From the NCBI GenBank assembly GCA_009838645.1, contig VXRC01000036.1:1-32710 (forward strand): a stretch of DNA of 32,710 nucleotides, written 5' to 3'. Below, piece after piece: positions 9,931-20,346 of this stretch; within the stretch, counting starts at the first letter, position 1, and each line of letters starts with the position of its first letter. Source of the DNA: Gemmatimonadota bacterium. GTDB taxonomy: Bacteria; JAAXHH01. The notes beneath the pieces are model-generated. The model saw nothing but the letters and a program-made list of their open reading frames with translations, was not told the DNA's origin and did not search any database. A program made the position numbers and the translations under genes.

Positions 9931-10125
9931 TCAGGTCAGCAAGGTAATCCCGATGGTGTTTATGACCACGCCCACGGCCATGGCGATCTTGCCGCGCCTG
10001 GGGGTGGATAGGCCGATACGTTCCATGTTATTGCCGCCGGCCATGGCGAGCAGGCCCGTGATGAAGAGAAACATGCCCACGAGCATCAATGGGAAAATAA
10101 AGACGGCGTCCAACACTTCGCTCAT
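9931..10125 (-). CDS. tiny membrane protein with ERIGL loop
   Basis: 64 residues. A hydrophobic helix (about 6-27, VFIFPLMLVGMFLFITGLLAM) is followed by GGNNMERIGLSTPRRGKIA and a second helix (about 46-63). The start at 10125 is set by AAGGAG eight bases upstream; a longer reading from 10149 lacks such a site and would enter the oxygenase stop region. It lies 20 bases downstream of the dioxygenase gene and upstream of its paralogue and lhr, on the same strand, consistent with one operon. I do not recognise the family. The two-helix hairpin with a conserved basic loop could be an interaction or sensing module, but nothing in the sequence tells. Confidence 0.75.
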   Translation of the reverse strand: MSEVLDAVFIFPLMLVGMFLFITGLLAMAGGNNMERIGLSTPRRGKIAMAVGVVINTIGITLLT

Positions 10126-10145
10126 AACGGTGGCTCCTTGTTGAA

Positions 10146-10973
10146 TCACGCCTCATACAGCACCGGGCAATACGCGGGATCGTCCAGGTGCTGCACGTAG
10201 TAGTCGGTGCGGCCCTCCACCGGCCTGGTGTTCTCCGTCCGCAGGTGAAAGGCAAAGCTGCGGCGCGGCGCGTCCGATACGTTCGGCCCGCTGGCGTGGT
10301 AGGTGTGGCGGTCGTGGAAACTGACCGCGCCGGGAGGCAGGACCGCTTTGACCTCCTCCCAGCTTTCTCCCTCGGGTACGGGGATGTCCTTCTGCTGCGC
10401 TTCGTGGTCGTGGCCGAAGAAGTCGCCGCTGTCCAGCAGCCCCCACCGGTGCGAGCCCCGCAGGAAGCGCATGGGGCCGGACGCCCCCGTCACGTCGCTC
10501 ACGGCGACCCAGGCCGTGAACAGCTCGCCCTCCATGTACCGCCAGTACTGCTTGTCCTGGTGCCAGCCGACGTTGCCGGTCACCCCGCCGTCCGATCCGA
10601 CCGGCGGCTTGTATAGCATCTGCGACGCCCACAGCTGGACACGTTTCGCTCCCAGCAGGGCGGCCGCCCAGTGCCCGATGGCGGGATGCGAGGCCAGTTC
10701 GTAGATGGTCCGGTCCGACAGGTGCGCCTGGTCGATCTTGCGGATGCGCTTCGGGTCGTCGCCAGGGTTCCATGATCGGCGCGGAGGTTCCCCGGTCTCG
10801 TAGACGCCGTCCATGACCGCGTCCATACGGGCGGTCACGCGTTCGATCAGATCCGTCGGAATGATGGGCGGTGAAAAAAAGAAGCCGTCTCGCCGGTACC
10901 GTTCGCCGGCGTCCGGGGGCATGGCGACCTTCGGCTTCGGGGGCATGGCGACCTTCGGAATGGTACTTGTCAT
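10146..10973 (-). CDS. phytanoyl-CoA dioxygenase (PhyH) family oxygenase
   Basis: 275 residues, usual length for the family. Fe(II)/2-oxoglutarate ligands are visible: the His-x-Asp pair His138/Asp140 in GWHQDKQYW, the distal His226 in DRHTYHASGPN, and a basic residue for 2-oxoglutarate in RRSFAFH. The PMRFLRGSH stretch is also typical. These enzymes hydroxylate small molecules in the cytoplasm; the substrate cannot be inferred. The start at 10973 has GAGG five bases upstream; an in-frame ATG at 10988 abuts its own GGAGG and is less likely. A duplicated KVAMPP segment near the N-terminus reflects a DNA repeat. It follows the M20 hydrolase by 40 bases and is probably co-transcribed. Confidence 0.93.
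   Translation of the reverse strand: MTSTIPKVAMPPKPKVAMPPDAGERYRRDGFFFSPPIIPTDLIERVTARMDAVMDGVYETGEPPRRSWNPGDDPKRIRKIDQAHLSDRTIYELASHPAIGHWAAALLGAKRVQLWASQMLYKPPVGSDGGVTGNVGWHQDKQYWRYMEGELFTAWVAVSDVTGASGPMRFLRGSHRWGLLDSGDFFGHDHEAQQKDIPVPEGESWEEVKAVLPPGAVSFHDRHTYHASGPNVSDAPRRSFAFHLRTENTRPVEGRTDYYVQHLDDPAYCPVLYEA
10915..10958. repeat. 20-base direct repeat inside the PhyH gene
   Basis: GGGGGCATGGCGACCTTCGG occurs perfectly at 10915-10934 and 10939-10958, a 24-base period. It duplicates the PKVAMPP segment at the N-terminus of the oxygenase, ahead of the catalytic domain. It looks like a recent slippage duplication that keeps the frame. Confidence 0.95.
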
Positions 10974-11013
10974 CTGGTCCTCGCGCATCCTCCCTCGCTC
11001 GTCAGAAGATACA

Positions 11014-12420
11014 CTACGCCTCAGGCAGCGCGCTCTTGTACGTTTTGCCGTCCCGCGCCTCGTCGAATTCCTCGTTGGCGCGCTTGAGCAGTTCCGGGTC
11101 CCGCAACAGGTCCAGGCCCGTCAGCGCCAGGGCCTTGGCCGCGAAGAGCATGCCCCTGCTGCCGATGCTTGAACCGGAGGAGGCCACCATCTGCCAGCTG
11201 TGGGCCGGCGTGCCCAGGGGCCAGCAGCAGGTCGTGAGCTGCCCCGTGGGCGCGATCCAGCTCACATCGCCCACGTCCGTCGAACCTTCCACGTGCGGCG
11301 GGGTATCGGTATGGGGAAGCACCTGCGTCCAGAGGGGATTCTCGATGCTTTCGGCAATGGAATCCTTGACCGTCGATTTCTCCATCCGCTCGTAGGCCGA
11401 CCGGACCGCGTTCTCGGGAAAAGTCGCCTGGAGCTGCCGGGCGAAGCGCCGCTCCTCGGCGGTGAAGGCGAGATCGTTCACGGCCTGCATGTTCTTCAGC
11501 ATCAGGTCGGAGATCGTGCCGTTCGGCAGGACCTCGTAGGCGCCCCCGATGAACTCGATATCGTGGGTCGTGCCGCTCATCAGCGCGGCACCCTTCGCGA
11601 TGTCGAGCACCCGTTCGTACATCTCGTCCACCTCGGCGCGTTTCGGCGACCGGATGTAGTACCACACCTGGGCAAAGGCCGGCACCACGTTCGGCGCTTC
11701 CCCGCCGCTCGTTACCACGCTGTGGATGCGGGCCTCCGGGATCACGTGCTCCCGGAGGTAATTCATGCCCACGTCCATCAGCATCACGCCGTCGAGGGCG
11801 CTGCGTCCCTGGTGCGGCATGGCCGAGGCGTGGGCGGCCACGCCGTGGAAGTTCACCTTGAAGGAGTTGAGCGCGAGCGACGAACCGTTCCAGACCAGGT
11901 TCGTTGCGCCGGGATGCCAGGTGATGGCGGCGTCCAAGTCGTCGAAGACACCGTCGCACGCCATGAGCACCTTGCCCACCACCTGTTCTTCCGCGGGACA
12001 GCCGTAGTACCGGATCGTGCCGGCGATGCCGTCCCGTTCCATCGCGCGCTTCAGGGCCTTTACCGAACCCAGGCACGCCGTGCCGAAGAGGTTGTGCCCG
12101 CAGCCGTGTCCGGGGCCACCCGGTTCGATGGCCTCCCGCTCAGCGGAAACCGTCTGGGACAGGCCGAGCAGTGCATCGTACTCGCCCAGGAACCCGATGA
12201 TGGGATCTCCCGAACCCCAGGTGGCGACGAAGGCCGTTTCCATCCCCCCGGCGCCCCACTCGATGGTAAAGCCGTCCGCTTCCAGATCCTTTGCCTGCAG
12301 TTTCGACGCGTAGGTCTCCTGCATGGCGATCTGCGGATGGTCCCAGATGTCCATGGCCATCCGGGACAGGTCGTCGTCCTGGTCGTTGACGTAATCGATG
12401 ATCAGTTTTTCCGCGGTCAT
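11014..12420 (-). CDS. M20 family amidohydrolase, AbgB-like
   Basis: 468 residues, close to the usual length of p-aminobenzoyl-glutamate hydrolase subunit B. Metal-site motifs of the M20 clan are visible: FLGEYDAL (78-85), GHGCGHN (104-110), the catalytic Glu in CPAEEQ (144/145) and the WHPG segment. The metal-binding and dimerisation domains follow the family order. The family hydrolyses amide bonds of N-acyl or amino-acid conjugates in the cytoplasm; the exact substrate is open. The ATG at 12420 has GGAGAG seven bases upstream, while the longer reading frame to 12528 runs into the promoter. It is the first gene of the minus-strand group with PhyH, the small membrane proteins and lhr. Confidence 0.92.
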   Translation of the reverse strand: MTAEKLIIDYVNDQDDDLSRMAMDIWDHPQIAMQETYASKLQAKDLEADGFTIEWGAGGMETAFVATWGSGDPIIGFLGEYDALLGLSQTVSAEREAIEPGGPGHGCGHNLFGTACLGSVKALKRAMERDGIAGTIRYYGCPAEEQVVGKVLMACDGVFDDLDAAITWHPGATNLVWNGSSLALNSFKVNFHGVAAHASAMPHQGRSALDGVMLMDVGMNYLREHVIPEARIHSVVTSGGEAPNVVPAFAQVWYYIRSPKRAEVDEMYERVLDIAKGAALMSGTTHDIEFIGGAYEVLPNGTISDLMLKNMQAVNDLAFTAEERRFARQLQATFPENAVRSAYERMEKSTVKDSIAESIENPLWTQVLPHTDTPPHVEGSTDVGDVSWIAPTGQLTTCCWPLGTPAHSWQMVASSGSSIGSRGMLFAAKALALTGLDLLRDPELLKRANEEFDEARDGKTYKSALPEA

Positions 12421-12499
12421 GGTCGGGCTCTCCGGTCGGTGCGCGGGATATTCGTGGAAAATGAGGGATTTGGGATGTCGATGCGGTATACAAGGGTAT

Positions 12500-12528
12500 A
12501 TTATAACTGTCGTCAGGCCTACATGCAA
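12500..12528 (-). promoter_or_regulatory. sigma-70-like promoter of the M20-PhyH-lhr group
   Basis: Read on the minus strand, TTGCAT (12523-12528) is followed after exactly 17 bases by a perfect TATAAT (12505-12500). This would start transcription near 12493, leaving a leader of about 70 bases before the M20 start codon. The spacing and perfect -10 box make it one of the better promoters in the window. Confidence 0.65.
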
Positions 12529-12529
12529 C

Positions 12530-12562
12530 GTAGATGCGCTGTAGATACATTGTAGATACGAC
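12530..12562. repeat. three 11-base iterons GTAGATAC in the divergent intergenic region
   Basis: GTAGATGCGCT, GTAGATACATT and GTAGATACGAC follow each other head to tail with an 11-base period, about one helical turn. They sit directly upstream of the -35 box of the M20 promoter and end just before the start codon of the divergent GIY-YIG gene. Such helically phased repeats often bind a regulator; no binder is identifiable here. Confidence 0.6.
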
Positions 12563-12568
12563 TACACC

Positions 12569-13417
12569 ATGCGCCAGTTCGACCGGAAATTCGGCGAGCG
12601 CCTCATCGATGAATCGCCCATGACGCCGGCGGTCTACCTGTTCAAGGACGGGGAGGGCACCGTACTCTACGTCGGAAAGGCCGGGAACATAAGGCGGCGC
12701 CTCCAGCAGTACCGAAACGCTTCGCGCCGCAAGGTGCACCGCAAGATGCGGACGCTGGTCCGGGAGGCGAGCACCCTGGTGATCATGCCGCGGGAATCGG
12801 AACGCGAGGCCCTGCTGCTCGAGAACGAACTGATCCGCAAGCTGCGGCCGCCGTACAACGAGGACGGCACCTGGGACTTCCTGTACCCGGCCCTCGGCCT
12901 GGGCGGCACGGAGAAGCAGGTCCTGCTCTGCTTCACGACCCATGTGGATGCTTGGAAGGAACTGGACCTCAAGTGGTATGGCGTGTTCAAGTCGCGGCGG
13001 CGCGCCCTGGCCGCCTTCGACGCGCTGGTCTACGTACTGAAGCTGATCGGGCATATCGAACCGGTCCGGCATCTCCCGCCCCACGAACGGATCCGGGGTT
13101 CCCGACTGACCGGATTCCGCCAGGTGCCGACCGAGGTCGTTGCCTCCCTCGAACGCTTCCTGTCCGGCGCCGGCCCCGACGCCCTCGTGCCCCTGACCCA
13201 CGGCCTGCTGGAGAAACCCGTCGCCCGCCTCGGCGCGTCGGAAGTCCAGCGGAACATCCGTTTTCTGGCACACTTCCACGAACAGGATCTCGCTCCGCTG
13301 CGCGCGGCCATGCGTTCGGCGGGCCGTCCGGGTACGTACGTACCGCAGGACGAGCGGGACGCGCTGTTCCTTGCCACGGATGAGCGCATCGGAACCCGTC
13401 ACGACGTTGATCCCTGA
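12569..13417 (+). CDS. GIY-YIG endonuclease, UvrC N-terminal/Cho-like
   Basis: 282 residues. The GIY-YIG nuclease fold is seen at about 19-98: VYLF (22-25), YVGKAGNIRRRL (34-45) with the conserved Arg, and the metal-binding Glu85 in LLLENELIRKLRPPYN. This is the arrangement of the UvrC N-terminal nuclease, which makes the 3' incision in nucleotide-excision repair. UvrC's UvrBC and C-terminal RNase H/HhH domains are absent. The length is close to that of Cho, the stand-alone UvrC homologue. The C-terminal 180 residues have no motif I recognise. No ribosome-binding site precedes the ATG, which is the first in the frame. A repair role is inference from the family. Confidence 0.8.
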   Translation: MRQFDRKFGERLIDESPMTPAVYLFKDGEGTVLYVGKAGNIRRRLQQYRNASRRKVHRKMRTLVREASTLVIMPRESEREALLLENELIRKLRPPYNEDGTWDFLYPALGLGGTEKQVLLCFTTHVDAWKELDLKWYGVFKSRRRALAAFDALVYVLKLIGHIEPVRHLPPHERIRGSRLTGFRQVPTEVVASLERFLSGAGPDALVPLTHGLLEKPVARLGASEVQRNIRFLAHFHEQDLAPLRAAMRSAGRPGTYVPQDERDALFLATDERIGTRHDVDP

Positions 13418-13424
13418 CCAGACC

Positions 13425-13440
13425 CCGCGGTGTCCCGCGG
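13425..13440 (+). terminator. weak hairpin after the GIY-YIG gene
   Basis: CCGCGG, TGTC, CCGCGG can fold as a six-base stem with a four-base loop eight bases after the GIY-YIG stop. Only short T-runs follow (ATTTCGG), so termination efficiency is uncertain. Confidence 0.35.
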
Positions 13441-13492
13441 ATTTCGGAAACTACCCTACTTTTGCAAGGCTATATTTGATTTTCCTTATTTC

Positions 13493-13520
13493 TTGACATA
13501 AATATGTATTATTTTATATT
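13493..13520 (+). promoter_or_regulatory. sigma-70-like promoter of the toxin-antitoxin operon
   Basis: A perfect TTGACA (13493-13498) is followed after 16 bases by TATATT (13515-13520) in a strikingly AT-rich stretch between GC-rich genes. Transcription would begin about 35 bases before the antitoxin start codon. Confidence 0.75.
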
Positions 13521-13531
13521 GTAATGCATAT
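13502..13531. promoter_or_regulatory. inverted repeat over the -10 box, probable VapB operator
   Basis: ATATGTATTA (13502-13511) and TAATGCATAT (13522-13531) are inverted copies with one mismatch in ten and a 10-base centre. The repeat covers the -10 box of the VapBC promoter. AbrB-type antitoxins bind such sites with their toxin to repress their own operon (family knowledge), so autoregulation is the likely meaning. Confidence 0.6.
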
Positions 13532-13561
13532 GATAAAACACAATGCAGGAGGTGAATGATC

Positions 13562-13795
13562 ATGATCGAATCCAGTGTCACGAGCAGAGGGCAGACAACG
13601 CTCCCCAAGGTAGTTCGGGAATCGCTCGGGTTATCTGCCGGGGACAAAGTTCGCTACGTGATCTGCGACCAGGAAGTACGCATTCTGCCCGTGAGACCGA
13701 TCGGCAGGTTGTTTGGCATGCTCAAGTACCAGGGACCTGTCGTTACCATCGACGAGATGGAGCAGGCCGTTGCCCGTGGAGCCAGTGAAGAATGA
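13562..13795 (+). CDS. vapB: AbrB/SpoVT-type antitoxin (VapB)
   Basis: 77 residues. The N-terminal swapped-hairpin DNA-binding domain of the AbrB/MazE superfamily is clear: SSVTSRGQTTLPKVVRESLGLSAGDKV. The C-terminal tail (about 50-77) is the part expected to wrap the toxin. AGGAGG at 13547-13552 sits nine bases before the ATG at 13562 and only three before an in-frame ATG at 13556, so the former is preferred. The stop overlaps the toxin start (ATGA), the usual way to keep antitoxin in excess of toxin. Confidence 0.9.
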   Translation: MIESSVTSRGQTTLPKVVRESLGLSAGDKVRYVICDQEVRILPVRPIGRLFGMLKYQGPVVTIDEMEQAVARGASEE

Positions 13796-14199
13796 TCGCG
13801 TTGGACACCAACGTCCTTGTTCGGTTCCTGGTGCGCGACGACGAAGCACAGGCCGCGTCCGCCCGGAATTTAGTGTCATCGTTCACGGTCGATAAACCCG
13901 GTTTTGTCTGCCGGGAAGTCATCCTCGAACTCGTCTGGGTCCTGGAACGGGCTTACGGCTTTTCACGTGAGCAGATTGCCGATGTGATGGAGCACCTGGT
14001 TTCAACGGACGTTCTGGTAGTTGAAACTGGCGCCGATGTCGCGCGGACTGCGTTCAGTTACGGGACGGGCAGCCCGGGATTCTCGGACCTTATGATACTG
14101 GCTGCCGCCGAACGATCGAACGCCTTGCCTTTGCACACTTTCGATCGGAAGGCCGCACGGCAGGAAGGAGTTACCTTAGTATCATGTTCAAAAGCGTAA
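13792..14199 (+). CDS. vapC: PIN-domain toxin (VapC ribonuclease)
   Basis: 135 residues, normal VapC length. The four acidic residues of the PIN Mg-dependent RNase site are in place: Asp5 in ALDTNVLVR, Glu42 in CREVILE, Asp99 in GFSDLMI and Asp118 in HTFDRKA. All catalytic positions are intact, so the toxin is probably active. VapC toxins usually cleave tRNA or rRNA when their labile antitoxin is lost. The start overlaps the antitoxin stop by four bases. The last 16 bases overlap the start of the exonuclease gene in another frame. Confidence 0.92.
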   Translation: MIALDTNVLVRFLVRDDEAQAASARNLVSSFTVDKPGFVCREVILELVWVLERAYGFSREQIADVMEHLVSTDVLVVETGADVARTAFSYGTGSPGFSDLMILAAAERSNALPLHTFDRKAARQEGVTLVSCSKA

Positions 14200-15041
14200 A
14201 ACACGATGTATGGGCCTTCGACGCGGAATGGGTGCCCGACCCCGATGCGGGGCGCCTGCTGTACGATCTGCCGGCCGATCTGCCCGTCCGCGACGTCATC
14301 CGTGAGATGTGGCGCATGAACGGGGCCACCGAAGAAACGCCGCGGCCCTTTCTCAAGTACGCCATGTCCCGCCTGGTCTCCATCGCCATGGTGACCCGGA
14401 CCCAGGACCCCCAGGGAAACGTTACCCTCGATCTGCGCGTACAACCCCGGGACCCCAACAACCCCGACGACTGCGACGAAGCCACGATCCTGTCTCGGTT
14501 CCTGGAAAGCGTGGGCCGCCGCCTGCCCCAACTCGTCGGGTTCAATTCCACCGGATCGGACCTGCCGGTCATGATTCAGCGGGGGATCATCAAAGGCATC
14601 ACCGCGGCCGGGTTCTGCAAGCGGCCGGACAAGCCCTGGGAAGGTTACGATTACTTCTCGCGGGCCAGCGAGTGGAACGTGGACCTGATGTCGGCCGTTG
14701 GAGAGTGGGGCAAGGCGCGCCCGTCCCTGAAGGAGATGGCGGTGCTGTCCGGCATACCGGGCAAGATGGGCGGTTTCGACGGCGACAGCGTCGCCGAGGC
14801 CTGGCTCGACGGCGGCATCCGGCGCATCGCGCAGTACAACCAGCACGACGCCGTGACGACCTACCTCGTCTGGCTGCGCATCGCCCATTTCGCCGGGTTC
14901 TTCGGCGACGACCAGTACCGGGAAGAACAGGACCTGTTGCGGTCCATGCTCGAAGAAAAGGCGAAACTGCCGGAGAACGGGCACCTGGCCGAATACGTCC
15001 AGGAGTGGGACCGGCTGAAGGGGATGGTGGGGGAAGGGTGA
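14184..15041 (+). CDS. predicted 3'-5' exonuclease, PolB-exonuclease-like (DEDDy)
   Basis: 285 residues. It has the RNase H-fold exonuclease motifs of the DEDDy group: Asp13 and Glu15 in AFDAEW, Asp126 in VGFNSTGSDLPVM, and Tyr218/Asp222 in YNQHDAVTTYL. This matches the stand-alone family related to the proofreading domain of family-B DNA polymerases; no polymerase domain follows. It would remove nucleotides from 3' ends in DNA processing, though the physiological substrate is unknown. The ATG lies inside the 3' end of vapC; AAGGAG is 13 bases upstream, rather far, so coupling to vapC translation is likely. The overlap suggests one transcript with the toxin-antitoxin pair, a slightly odd partnership. 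Confidence 0.88.
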   Translation: MFKSVKHDVWAFDAEWVPDPDAGRLLYDLPADLPVRDVIREMWRMNGATEETPRPFLKYAMSRLVSIAMVTRTQDPQGNVTLDLRVQPRDPNNPDDCDEATILSRFLESVGRRLPQLVGFNSTGSDLPVMIQRGIIKGITAAGFCKRPDKPWEGYDYFSRASEWNVDLMSAVGEWGKARPSLKEMAVLSGIPGKMGGFDGDSVAEAWLDGGIRRIAQYNQHDAVTTYLVWLRIAHFAGFFGDDQYREEQDLLRSMLEEKAKLPENGHLAEYVQEWDRLKGMVGEG

Positions 15042-15120
15042 ACCACCTCCCAGGATGATCGTACCCACCGGGTATTTACAACGTGGCGGAACTTGATCAG
15101 CGCGTCGCGGTCTGACGACG

Positions 15121-15777
15121 TTACTGGTGCAGATAGTGGTGGTGGCTCCGACGGCTTTGTAAATCGATGTCCACGTATATCGTCGCGTCTGCCGACGAGT
15201 TCCCCGAGGAGGCCGTAACTCGCGCCGTGCCGGTCGACACCGCCGTCACCAGGCCGGTGGCGTCCACCGTGACGATTTCCGGGTGGTTGCTCGACCAAAC
15301 CACCGCCGCGCCCGGGATGATCCTGTTGTTCGAGTCGTAGACCACCGCCGTGAACTGGACCGTCTCGCCCGGATGCGTCAGCGTGATGGGGGATGGCAGG
15401 ATCTCGATGCTGTCCACCGTCTGCTCCACCGAGACCGTCGCGATTGCCCTGGCGTCACCCGACGTGACGAAGATTTGCGTCGTACCGTTCCCCACGGCCG
15501 TCACCACGCCCCGGTCGCTGACTCTGGCGACGTTATTGTCCGCGCTTCGCCAATGCACCGTGGCGTTGGTGAGCACCCCGCCGTCCTGGTCCAGAACCGT
15601 GGTGTCGATGCGTACATGGTCGCTGACGGCGGTGAACACGATCCGGTCCGGCGACAGCGTGATCGTGGTGGGGTCCTGCGCCGGCGGACCGGACGGATTC
15701 GTCAAGCAGGCCGACAGGCAGGCCATGGACAGGGCTGCGAAAACGGGCAGGAATCGAAACCCGGGAGCGTATCTCAT
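15121..15777 (-). CDS. lipoprotein with two bacterial Ig-like (BIG2) domains
   Basis: 218 residues. The N-terminus is a lipoprotein signal (hydrophobic FLPVFAALSMACLSA, then Cys in the LSAC lipobox). Two Ig-like repeats follow: about 36-117 and 120-202, each with the BIG2 hallmarks of a W-x-S core (HWRSADNNVARV; VWSSNHPEIVTV), G(V/L)VTAV and a G-x-(T/A)-x-(I/V) strand. BIG2 domains are extracellular spacers or adhesins. The tail after the second domain (SRRSHHHYLHQ) is unlike a natural domain end and could mark a truncation or frameshift of a longer surface protein. The ATG at 15777 was preferred to a TTG three bases before it. Confidence 0.85.
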   Translation of the reverse strand: MRYAPGFRFLPVFAALSMACLSACLTNPSGPPAQDPTTITLSPDRIVFTAVSDHVRIDTTVLDQDGGVLTNATVHWRSADNNVARVSDRGVVTAVGNGTTQIFVTSGDARAIATVSVEQTVDSIEILPSPITLTHPGETVQFTAVVYDSNNRIIPGAAVVWSSNHPEIVTVDATGLVTAVSTGTARVTASSGNSSADATIYVDIDLQSRRSHHHYLHQ

Positions 15778-15965
15778 CAAACTGTAGTCCCGATAGGATG
15801 GTTCAACATCGATGTGGCGCAGAGGTCGTTATTGATACCATGCGATCACGAACAATGCCGGTAAATTGACGACTCCTGTATACGTTTCGAGCAATAATGT
15901 CACAAGTTGAACCTTTTTCTTTCATAGTCAACATCAGTTATGACTTTCTGTTGCTTCATCAAACT

Positions 15966-16412
15966 TCATATGAACATCTCCAGGCACCACGTCTTGAAAC
16001 CGTGATTCCGGTAGAACATGAGCACGCGGTCCAGGTCCATGGTGGCCGAGTGTACGCGGAACCGCCGGATGCCGTTTTGCCCGGCAATCTCCTTCATGCG
16101 TTTAACTAACTTGCCGCCGACTCCGACGCTCCGGTAGGGTTTTCTGACGTACAAGTCGTGTATTTCCAGGTGTTGCTCCCCTTCTTCGAAAACACACAGG
16201 TCGCGGCTGACGTGTACCTCGCCGCTGCTGTACCCGATGATTTCGCCTGCCGCAACGGCCAAGAGCAAATAGGGACCGAGGGCTTCCCTTATTTCGTCCG
16301 GAGAACTGGGTCCGAAGCCGTATGTTACCCCTTCGGATTCCCAATCCAGGTCCAGCTGGTAAACGGCTTCCACGTCTTCGGGTTCGCATTCGCGTATGAC
16401 CAGGTTGTTCAT
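15966..16412 (-). CDS. GNAT family N-acetyltransferase
   Basis: 148 residues. The acetyl-CoA pyrophosphate loop RSVGVGGKL (94-102) lies after LEIHDLYVRKPYR, the classic motif A of the GNAT fold. Motif B is seen in the C-terminal MFYRNHGFK. Such enzymes transfer an acetyl group to amines of small molecules or proteins; the substrate is unknown. The ATG at 16412 has AAGGAGAG about ten bases upstream; the in-frame ATG at 16454 adds a charged stretch with no support. Confidence 0.88.
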   Translation of the reverse strand: MNNLVIRECEPEDVEAVYQLDLDWESEGVTYGFGPSSPDEIREALGPYLLLAVAAGEIIGYSSGEVHVSRDLCVFEEGEQHLEIHDLYVRKPYRSVGVGGKLVKRMKEIAGQNGIRRFRVHSATMDLDRVLMFYRNHGFKTWCLEMFI

Positions 16413-16542
16413 CTGTGCGTCTCTCCTTGAATCGCGTTGGCATCGCGTTTCCATGTTGAAGTAACCGATGTCGACCTATATTGAAGAATGGTAATGGTTT
16501 AACTGGAACGAAAGCGATTTTATTTTCAGGGGGCAGGTCAGG

Positions 16543-16869
16543 ATGAGCAATAACGCGTTGGCCGGCCGGATTCGTCCCATGCTATCTCAGCTTCCCGGAT
16601 ACTCCGAGAAGAACATGTTCGGCGGCGTGTGCTTCATGATCAACGGCAACATGTGCGTGGGGACCTGGAAGGGATCGCTCATCGTGCGGCTCGAGCGGGA
16701 GAATCACGAGGAGACGCTGGCCGAACCGCACACCAGACCCGCCGACATCGCGGGACGGACCATGAGGGGATGGGCCCTGGTGGAGCCGGCGGGCATTGCG
16801 AGCGAGGATGACCTGGCGACCTGGGTGGCCCGCGCCGCCGATTACGCGGCTTCCCTGCCGGCGAAGTGA
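16543..16869 (+). CDS. TfoX/Sxy N-terminal domain protein
   Basis: 108 residues, a single TfoX N-terminal domain. KNMFGGVCFMINGNMCVGTWKGSLIVRL corresponds to the family core (MFGGxxFxxxGxMxxG, then LxxRL), and RTMRGWALVEP to the second conserved segment. Full-length TfoX/Sxy regulates competence in gamma-proteobacteria, but short stand-alone homologues like this one are widespread and of unknown role. It is divergent from the GNAT gene. A purine-rich stretch ending in AGGTCAGG precedes the ATG. Confidence 0.85.
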   Translation: MSNNALAGRIRPMLSQLPGYSEKNMFGGVCFMINGNMCVGTWKGSLIVRLERENHEETLAEPHTRPADIAGRTMRGWALVEPAGIASEDDLATWVARAADYAASLPAK

Positions 16870-16941
16870 ATCGACCGAAGTGGATGTTGGCAGATTGGAA
16901 TTGCAGCTGATTGCAGGTATGGCGTCGGCTGATTGCAACTC

Positions 16942-20345
<3,404 letters not shown>

Positions 20346-20346
<1 letters not shown>

